From Arachis hypogaea (Eukaryota; Streptophyta; Magnoliopsida; Fabales; Fabaceae): DNA of 64,000 nucleotides. The notes beneath the pieces are model-generated. The model made no database searches and was not told the origin of the DNA. It saw only the letters and a list, made by a program, of their open reading frames with translations. Below, one piece after another: positions 57,059 to 64,000 of this stretch. The translations under genes were made by a program, and so were the position numbers. Numbering within the stretch: position 1 is the first letter of the stretch; each line of letters opens with the position of its first letter. The stretch lies in NCBI RefSeq assembly GCF_003086295.3, contig NC_092050.1, forward strand, positions 143,933,699 to 143,997,698. Reading direction: 5' to 3'.

Positions 57059-57196
57059 TTCAAGCCCAAAGAAATCACTGCTATCATGAATGATTTTGCG
57101 GAGCCCGGATCACTTGCTTTTACTGCACTTTACCTCGGTGGAACAAAATATATGGTAATCCAAAGTGAACCCGGAGCTGTCATCCGAGAGAAGAAG
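57059..57196 (+). pseudogene. Captured profilin exon 2
   Basis: A 46-codon open exon with acceptor TTTGGCAG and donor GTAAGG. It begins [17 protein letters not shown] and contains [12 protein letters not shown] and a final AVIREKK. This is the central exon of plant profilin, with exactly the intron positions of plant profilin genes. It looks most like the peanut profilin, which is the allergen Ara h 5, with about five replacements (from memory). Profilin binds actin monomers; this exon carries part of the actin- and proline-binding fold only. The first and last exons are absent nearby, so it is a transposon-captured fragment and not a working gene. Confidence 0.85.
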
Positions 57197-57570
57197 GTAA
57201 GGACTATTTCTAATATTCAATCTTTATTTTTGAATCTTGATTATATAAATTCAGAATATAATGTAATGATCTAGAATATATATATATATATATCGTACAT
57301 TTTCTATGTGAATATAAATTTATGATATTTCAGCTATTCATTTTTGTAAATTGGTATTCGAATCATGCAATTGTAAATTTACCTGTATCATGTCATTTTA
57401 AGTGTTGTGATCTATGTTTTTTTAAAGGACTGACTTGCACATTTTATAGTGAAGTAATATACCCAGTTTTTTTAATTATATAGTCAAATGTATATCTTTT
57501 GTGTAGAGCACCAAAGAAATCCAAGAAGTAACAATTAGCATTTCCAGTAAATTAGAAAGATGGTGAATCT

Positions 57571-57927
57571 TTGATGGTTCTAAGTTCTAGAAGTATACAC
57601 TCTCATATATTAATTGAATTTGATAATGTAAGTTCAATTTTTCCCTTTATATCTTGGTTACCATTTTTCAATGTTTCTTCTAATTCTCGCTTCTTTGTTG
57701 AAAGTTCTGTATTTTTATTTTCTTTCCTGACCCCCACACTCACTCACTCTCGGCTCGCCATCTTTATTGTCTTTTTCAGTCTTCTGGTCTCATTCTGCTT
57801 CCCCTCCATTTCAGCTGTTCTAGTCTCGTTCTTCTCTTGCTCGCCCTTATCACATGCTACTCGTCACTGGTTATTGTCAATTCTGGTAAGGTTTGTTCTG
57901 CTAGCTTTTTATCTTGTGATTTTCTGA
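57571..57927 (+). other. T-rich ORF, not supported as a gene
   Basis: A 118-codon open frame rich in Phe, Leu and Ser, created by pyrimidine-rich DNA. No domain is recognisable. It may be the 5' leader or UTR of a captured gene. Confidence 0.2.
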
Positions 57928-58015
57928 ATTTTCATATGTAATTTTCTTAATTAATAACATTTGTGGTGTCTTGCTATTTGCTAAGATGTAGTTGGTAAAT
58001 ACTTAAACTGTGCAG

Positions 58016-58200
58016 TATCTTTAGTCAAATATGCTCAAAAACGCAAGAACTATGAACAACTCAGAGCTATTCTCTTGACTTTGCTAGAAAAATTGCCATC
58101 TAACATGCCTATCCTTCTACGGGGAACATCATTAGTTGTGCTAGCTGAAGTTGAAGATGTACCACATTCAGTTTTTTCTCATCATTTAGTGTATGTTTGA
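58016..58200 (+). pseudogene. Captured exon of an ATAD2-like AAA-ATPase gene
   Basis: After the acceptor TGTGCAG the frame reads VKYAQKRKNYEQLRAILLTL, then LEKLPSNMPILLRGTSLVVL and AEVEDVPHSVFSHHLVYV before TGA at 58198-58200. The segment RAILLTLLEKLPSNMPILLxGTS with AEVE resembles the part after the AAA domain in plant ATAD2-like (CDC48-related, bromodomain) ATPases. Only this exon is present. It is a second identifiable host fragment inside the same CACTA-like element. Confidence 0.6.
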
Positions 58201-58449
58201 TCTAAGTCGCAACAAAACACTGATTTTTGATATGGAATGTTCATAGAGTTTAAGTGCTATAAGTATTTTTTTTTCTTTTTTCATTTTATTTGCATCACGA
58301 AGCAAACTTGTACAATGATTAATGATTAATGAAAGATGCTATAAAAATTTTATTATGTGAATTTGTGAATTTAATGAAATATTTCATATTGTAGTAATTA
58401 ATTTTAGTATATTTATATTGTGTATAATATAAAATAAATAATAGTATAA

Positions 58450-58765
58450 TATAACTAAAAAATGTTACTAAAGATCATTTGTAACATTTTTTAAGTGTTA
58501 CAAAAAATATCTACGGTAATATTTTTTTAAGTGTTACAAAAAATATCTATGGTAATATTTTTCTAAGTGTTAAATAAAATATTTATTATGATATTTTCTA
58601 AGTATTACAAAATATATCTATTGTAACATTTCTTTAAGTGTTACCAAGAAAAGTCTATTGTGACATTTTTACTAAATGTTATTAATAAATCTCTTTAGAA
58701 AAATGTTAGTAAAATTCTTTAGTAACATAGGGTATATTTAACATTTGTTAAAATGTTACTAATAT
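58450..58765. repeat. Right subterminal repeats of the second CACTA-like element
   Basis: At least five degenerate units of about 60 bp with AAGTGTTACAAAAAATATCT and TTAGTAACAT / AATGTTACTA motifs. They mirror the left subterminal region. Confidence 0.75.
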
Positions 58766-58776
58766 ACATAGATAAT

Positions 58777-60243
58777 TGATGCATCACTATTCCGTGGTAC
58801 ATCTTGTACTTAATTGAGTGGATTTTATCCACTATTCTCACACTTGTTCATGTAAATTGCATGTTTTACATTTTCCTTCCTAATCTTGTGCTATGAAATT
58901 ACTAATTTTAATCCTTTCTTATTACCATTCGATGCCTTGATATGTGTGTTAAGTGATTTCAGAGTTGATAGGGCAGGAATGGCATAGAGGATGGAAAGGA
59001 AGCATGCAAAAGTGGAAGGAATACAAGAAATTGAAGAAATTGCTAAGCTGTCCAGCCTGACCTCTTCGCACTCAAACCATCATAACATGAGCTACAAAGG
59101 TCCAAATGAGGCGGCTCCAGTTGTGTTGGAAATCTAACATTCGGGGCTTCGCAACGATATATAATTTACCATAGCTGCCCTGAAGATAGGTGATGCGCAC
59201 GCGTAGATCACGTGCACGCGTGACCTGGCAAAAATCCAATCCACGCTCACGCATGGACGACACTCACGCGTGACTTTGCCGCGTGCTGTACGGATCAAAA
59301 TTTGTCCCTGTCAATTTTTGGGCTGTTTCTGACCTAGTTTTTGGCCCAGAAAACACAGATTAGAGGCTATAAAGTGGGGAATCCATTCATTCATAAGAGA
59401 CAACTTTCATATTCACAATTTTAGGTTTTAGATGTAGTTTCTAGAGAGAGAGGCTCTCTCATCTCTCTTAGGTTTTAGGATTTAGGATTTCTTTTTCTTC
59501 TCAATTCCAGGTTCTTTAATTTAATTTCTCTTCTACTTTTATTTATTCTATTACTTTAATTGTTTATTTTCCAATTTGGCTTATGAACTTTTCCATGTTA
59601 GATTTGATTTCTTTATTTAATGCAATTTGAGGTATTTCAGATTTATGATTGCTTTCTTCTATTTATGATATAAATAATTTGGATTTTTTCCTCTTGGCTT
59701 TGATTGAGTAATTGGTGATACTTGAGTTGTCAAACTTAGCTGTTGATTGAAAATTGGAATTTGCTTATTGATTTGGATCCCTCTAAAGCTAGTCTTTCCT
59801 TAGGAGTTGACTAGGACTTGAGGAATCAAATTGATTAGTCCACTTGACTTTCCCTTATTTAGTAAGGGTTAACTAAGTGGGAGCAATAACCAATTCTCAT
59901 CACACCTGATAAGGATAACTGGGATAGGATTTCCAGTTCTCATACCTTGCCAAGAGTTTTTCTAATTTATAATTTATTTTCTTGCCAATTTATTTATCTT
60001 GTTCCTTATTCAAAAACCCCAAAAAGATAACCTTTCCATAACCAATAATAATTCATACTTCCCTGCAATTCCTTGAGAGACGACCCGAGGTTTAAATACT
60101 TCGGTTATAAATTTTACGAGGGATTTGTTACTTGTGACAACCAAACTTTTGCACGAAGGGATTCTCTGTTGGTTTAGAAACTATACTTACAACATGGTTA
60201 TTTTTATTTGTAAATTTCTTTACTAACAGAAATCCGTTCGTCA
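58777..60243 (+). repeat. 5' LTR of the third retrotransposon (1467 bp)
   Basis: Begins TGATGCATCACTATTCCG and ends GTTCGTCA next to the primer site. A TATAAA at 59368-59373 is a likely promoter element. It contains a CpG-rich segment with ACGCGTGA / TCACGCGT motifs (59190-59280). The assignment is inferred because the partner LTR is not in view. Confidence 0.72.
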
Positions 60244-60246
60244 AAA

Positions 60247-60263
60247 TGGCACCTTTGCCAGGG
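60247..60263 (+). promoter_or_regulatory. Decayed primer-binding site (tRNA-Asp-like)
   Basis: TGGCACCTTTGCCAGGG differs at three positions from the intact tRNA-Asp site of the young element (45189-45205) and lies three bases after the LTR end. Confidence 0.65.
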
Positions 60264-60391
60264 AATTGGAAACGTGTGCCTTATTATTGGTTATTGTAAA
60301 TATTTGTTTTTTTTTGCTTATTTGTTAGTTTTAGGATTTAATTGCTTATTTTTTTTTTAGTTTTTGTCTTTTATTTTTTTTAATAGCTACT

Positions 60392-62006
60392 ATGAATTCT
60401 CACCCCTCTGGTTTCAAGTTTGATTCCAATGTTGTTGTAAGGAATGGAAGCTATAATGAGAACAGGCATCAAGGTTAGAACAATCAAAGATGGGAGGAGC
60501 CACAAGGATTTGATCAACCCTCTTCCCTCCAATGCGCTATAACCAACAACCATTCTGTGATGCATACCAAGACAATAGTTATGGTGGATCCTCTCGTGAC
60601 AACCAACCTCCACCAAACTACTATGGTCAAGAGCCATTCCAGGGAGCGTACCAAGATGATAAATATGGTGGACCACCTTGTAGTTACCAACAAGCCCGAT
60701 CATATGCCTATGAACCACCTCCTCAACATAGCTTTGAACCACCATACTCACAAGCCACCCACAACCATTCACCTCCATATGAACCTAAACCTTATCCACC
60801 CCAATTTCAATCCAATTACCCCCAAGAACCACCACCTCCATATGCACCATGTCCATATCCATCGACCCAAGAATCACAGGCTCACCTCAAGGAAACAGTA
60901 GATCAATTTCATGCAACCCTTCATCAACTAGAACAAGCAATAAATCAATTAGCTTCCCGACGTTCGGACACTCAAGGAACCCCCATGACTTTATGTGGAG
61001 AATCTAATGAAGAATGTAGAATGAAGGAGACAGTAGAAACTCCGGTGGACAGTGAGCAGCATGACTTTGTATTGGAACAATTGGAGGAAGCCGTAATCAT
61101 TAAAGAGGAAGAAGTGGTCGAAGACTTAGAAGATGCAGAACGTCTATGGGAAAGCCCAGTCATAGAACCCCCTTCTAAGGAGTTTAAATTTGTTGTTGAG
61201 GAGGGTGTACAACCTCCAAGGCATATCATGGTTGAAGACTTTGAAGGGGATGATCAAGAGATGGATTCAATCATTGATGAATTCTTATCTACATTTGAAT
61301 CCTCTCCCATTGGACTTGACATGGAGATTAAAGAAGAAGAAGCATAACCTCCCATGCCCTTGGTGAACAATGAAGAAGAGATTGAATTAGAAGAAAGCTA
61401 CCAAGAGGAAGATGTTGAAATTGAAGAAGCTTTCAAGGAGGTGGAAGTTGTCAAGGAAGAGCTCAAGGGATGGAGCTGGAAATTACCTTACCAAAGTTGT
61501 TGGAGACCTCTCCCCCAAAGCCATCACCATCCATTCCTTCATTCAAGTGGGTAAATCTTTCATCTCTAAGCTTAATTAGCCCACTTGAATATGCTTTGCT
61601 TGAGACGGATGGGCAACTTAGAGCTCTTTGTGGCTATAAGAGTAAGAGGGAGATGATTAGTGGCAAGAGTTGTCATGCAAGGTTCAATATGGTTGCATGC
61701 TCCAAATTAAAGTGTAAGGGTTGGTATAATTCTCAATTGAATGGGTCTAGGAAATTGTTTGGATGTCTCCATAAGAATTCTGACTGTTCACTACCCAAGT
61801 GGAAAAATGATGATCAACAAGAAGACGGGTGCAAAAGCAAGGTTTGGGACCTCGAAATTCATTCTGACAATCAACACTCTTGGGGCCTTGTCACTTGCTT
61901 TAACTTGCTTGAAGGATTTATGCAACTAGTGTGGGATCCCGGAGGATATTGGAATTGCAAATATTGGTGGAGATTCCTGGATGAGTTCAAGCACAAGCCA
62001 CCATAA
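60392..62006 (+). pseudogene. Gag-like ORF of the third retrotransposon, disrupted
   Basis: From ATG 60392 (MNSHPSGFKFDSNVVVRNGS) the frame meets a TAG near 60476 and shifts near 60530. It then runs 60532-61347 as a Tyr-, Pro- and Gln-rich segment followed by a helical stretch (QFHATLHQLEQAINQLASRR) and a very acidic region. A TAA at 61345-61347 is in frame, since the same frame continues from 61354 as EEEIELEESYQEEDVEIEEA. A shift near 61470 leads into the last segment (SFKWVNLSSLSLISPLEYAL, then several Cys and Trp, ending HKPP at 62006). No capsid or protease motif is recognisable. It resembles proteins predicted from non-autonomous Arachis retroelements, with no known function. Confidence 0.55.
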
Positions 62007-63990
62007 CAGGGAGCTCACCAAATGTCCAACTTAAGGACTTTAACTAAAAGTGCTAGGTGGGAGACAACCCACCATGGTATTATCTTTTATTTTTATCCTT
62101 AGTTTTATTTTATTATATTTTTATTCTTAGTTTTTTTATTTTGTTTTATTTTTAGTTCTATTTTATTTTATTTTTCTTAATGTTCATTCATAGTGCTTGC
62201 ATCAGCATTTGTATTCTGCATTCTGCATACTGCATAAAAAAAAGGGGGGAGAAAAGTGCGTTCCACGTGTGCGCGTGAATCATGCGCACGCGTCCATGCG
62301 ACGCTAAAACCTTACAAAAAGTCACACGGGAGCTGTGCAGGAAGGGTGCCTTGCGCACGAGCCAACCCACGCGTACGCGTGGGCGACGCGTGTGAGTCAC
62401 CCGTATTTTAGTCACCCCACGCATAAGCATCAACGACGCGTACGCGTGGATTGCCAGATCGGTGTCAATGGGTGATTTGGCCGAGAGTTGTGCTGCCTTG
62501 GTGCTGGTATTGTGCGTTTAGCACAAGCAGTGGTCACGCGTACGCGTGACCGACGCTTACGCTTCACCAGGATTCTTGCTCACCCACACGTGAGTGTGGG
62601 CGACGCGTACACGCTTACGCGTCGCCTCTTCTTTTGCACACCAACGCGTACGCGTGGGCGACGCTTACGCGTACGCGTGGGCGACGCTTACGCGTCGCTC
62701 TGCAGATTCCATTCTTCTCATTTTCTCTCTCTTTTCTTTTTCTTTCTTCCTCCTTTCTTACTTTCTTTTTCTTCATTTATTTACCTTCTCATCATTATTC
62801 TCTTTCATTCTATTTTTCCTATTGCATTTGCATACTTTCATTCACTGCATTATAATTTTGTGCATATTTTTATTTTCTTTTCTAAAGTTATTCTTTTTAC
62901 ATTGGTGTCACATGTTCTTATTCAACTGTTGTGTCTTTTCTGGTATTATTTTGGTGCTTAGTGACTTGTTTTACATTGATTGAGTGATTTTATTTATTTG
63001 TCAAATGCCAATTTTTATGATACCTGTGCTCCGTTTGCATTGACATGAATTTATACTGCCTTTTTCCCATTGCTGCAACTTTTGCACTATTGATATGCCA
63101 TTTGCTTCCACTATTTTCTCACTTGCATGTTGTAGCTACCATGTAATTAAGACCCTTATTATTTGGCATTAACACCCATATTTTATTTGTTTTTGTTTCT
63201 GGGTTACTTTTCTTCTTTTCCTCTTCTTTCAGGATGGCCACTGGAAAAGGAAAGGAAAAGAACTTCTATATGGGGCGACAGACAAGTCCACCTGCACATT
63301 CTTTGGAGAAAAGCATCAGTTGTAGCAGCCCGCCCACTTGCACATCTCAGCATGCACCGAGGACGGTGCAATCTTTAAGTGTGGGGAGGTCGATACCGAC
63401 TTTCGTGGGTTAGTTATTTTCTTCTCAACACCAATGTTTTATTTTCTTTGTTAGTTCATTGTTGCATTTGCATATTTGATTGCATGTTTGTTTGATTTTT
63501 GTGCATATGTTACCACTGCTTGGTTAAAGTAACGAGTTTCTTTTTCAAGACCCTTTTTATGGTATTTCACTAATTTAAATTTAAAATTTTGTGTTAAATT
63601 TGTTTGAAGATTGTAATTTGGAACATGAATTATAGCAAAGAACACACAACCTGTGAGACTTGAGCTTAATTGCATGGTTACACTATTTAACCATAATATT
63701 TTTCCTTGTGTGTTTCTTTCTCTATAATTGCAGACTTTACTTTGTTCCATTCTATATGTCCACTATTTAGTGTATTTACATGCTTGCATATGATTGAGGC
63801 CATTACTTGTTTTTGCTCACTTATCTCAAATAGCCTACCCTTTTATGTCACCCTTGTTAGCCATCTTGAGCCTTTTTATTCCTATTTGTTCTATATTTTA
63901 CCACATCACTAGCTTTAAGCAGAAAAACAAATTAAATACCCCAATTGAATCTTTGGTTAGCTTAAGATAGTGTGTTAACTAAGTGTGGGG
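62007..63990. other. Non-coding internal region of the third retrotransposon
   Basis: T-rich, with the CpG palindrome array near its start and polypurine-like AAGTGTGGGGA motifs later. ORFs at 62488-62983 read through the palindrome array and are not recognisable proteins. Confidence 0.6.
62255..62705. repeat. CpG-dense palindrome array (ACGCGTACGCGTGGGCGACGC)
   Basis: At least a dozen copies or near-copies of ACGCGT, many extended to CACGCGTACGCGTGGGCGAC or its complement, with spacing that is irregular at first and about 20-30 bp in 62580-62700. Related motifs occur in the LTR at 59190-59280. Confidence 0.88.
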
Positions 63991-64000
63991 AAACTGTGGG

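Larger units (their letters stand above)
53509..58776 (+). mobile_element. CACTA-like element with several captured host gene fragments (Pack-CACTA), right end truncated
   Basis: The left end CACTACTAGAATG is a CACTA terminus followed by subterminal repeats (AACACTTTTTAAAATGTTAG, 53530-53640). About 300 bp of the complementary repeats (TTAGTAACATTT, AAGTGTTACAAAAAATATC) occur at 58450-58765. The right terminus itself is not seen: an LTR retrotransposon starts at 58777, so the last bases probably lie beyond that insertion, outside this window. No transposase is recognisable inside. Instead the interior carries spliced-looking exons, two of which match known host proteins. Boundaries are firm at the left only. 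Confidence 0.72.
58777..64000 (+). mobile_element. LTR retrotransposon, 5' part (3' LTR outside the window)
   Basis: A 5' LTR (58777-60243) is followed by a decayed tRNA-Asp-like primer site, a broken Gag-like ORF, a long non-coding region and AAGTGTGGGGA polypurine-like motifs at 63378 and 63981. No RT or integrase is seen. It starts inside the right subterminal region of the second CACTA-like element, so it inserted there later. The target duplication cannot be tested without the right end. Confidence 0.78.

Noticed and set aside
62488..62983. ORFs of 157 and 129 codons at the palindrome array
   Set aside because: Open because the ACGCGT array and the T-rich tract lack stops in those frames; overlapping frames look alike and no domain is seen.
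1..64000. CRISPR arrays, bacterial operons, tRNA or rRNA genes
   Set aside because: No regular spacer array and no tRNA or rRNA signature was seen; the tRNA-like matches are short primer-binding sites in retrotransposons.

Overview
This is a eukaryotic plant nuclear window made almost entirely of nested transposable elements. I found no intact single-copy host gene. AT-rich introns, GT-AG splice signals, tRNA-primed LTR retrotransposons, CACTA, MULE and hAT elements and fold-back MITEs all indicate a plant. A captured profilin exon looks like the peanut profilin allergen gene (Ara h 5), and the style of the gag-only retroelements also fits Arachis. Peanut or a wild relative is therefore my best guess (recalled knowledge, not searched).

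Layout. 139-14231: an En/Spm-type CACTA element with 3-bp AGT target duplications and a broken Transposase_24-type gene. One exon of that gene is split by a non-coding LTR retrotransposon (3912-13443, CCAAT duplications) whose two LTRs carry unrelated central segments. The CACTA itself sits beside a decayed Mutator-like coding remnant (14411-15390), followed by a broken GRF zinc-finger gene and two CACTA end fragments (to 18237). 20254-30379: a complete MULE with about 50-bp terminal inverted repeats and a 9-bp TTTTAAATA duplication. It carries two convergent genes: an Ulp1-like (C48) cysteine protease gene on + and a FAR1-type transposase on -. Both are disabled by stops and frameshifts. Throughout this element the motif GGGTGTAT occurs only on the sense strand of whichever gene it lies in, and a degenerate telomere-like CCCTAAA block marks the switch point.

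30389-43250: AT-rich DNA packed with fold-back MITEs, a LINE 3' fragment, and a non-autonomous hAT-like element (37097-41273). That element carries a ribosomal protein P2 exon, a MULE-type MITE and a solo LTR. 43288-51818: a very young LTR retrotransposon. Its 1895-bp LTRs differ at only four sites that I found, TSD is TATAG and the primer is tRNA-Asp. It encodes one 875-residue Gag-protease ORF but no RT, RNase H or integrase core. Each LTR holds an array of perfect or near-perfect hairpins upstream of the TATA box.

53509-58776: a CACTA-like element that has picked up pieces of several host genes: a profilin exon, an ATAD2-like AAA-ATPase exon and unrecognised exons. A hAT MITE is nested in it. 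Its right end is cut by a third LTR retrotransposon (58777 to beyond the window edge) with a decayed Gag-like ORF and a CpG-dense palindrome array.

The genes do not form a pathway. The biology here is transposition, nesting, gene-fragment capture and decay. The most unusual signals are the strand-polarised GGGTGTAT motif in the MULE, the LTR hairpin array, the mismatched LTR pair and the multi-gene capture by the second CACTA.
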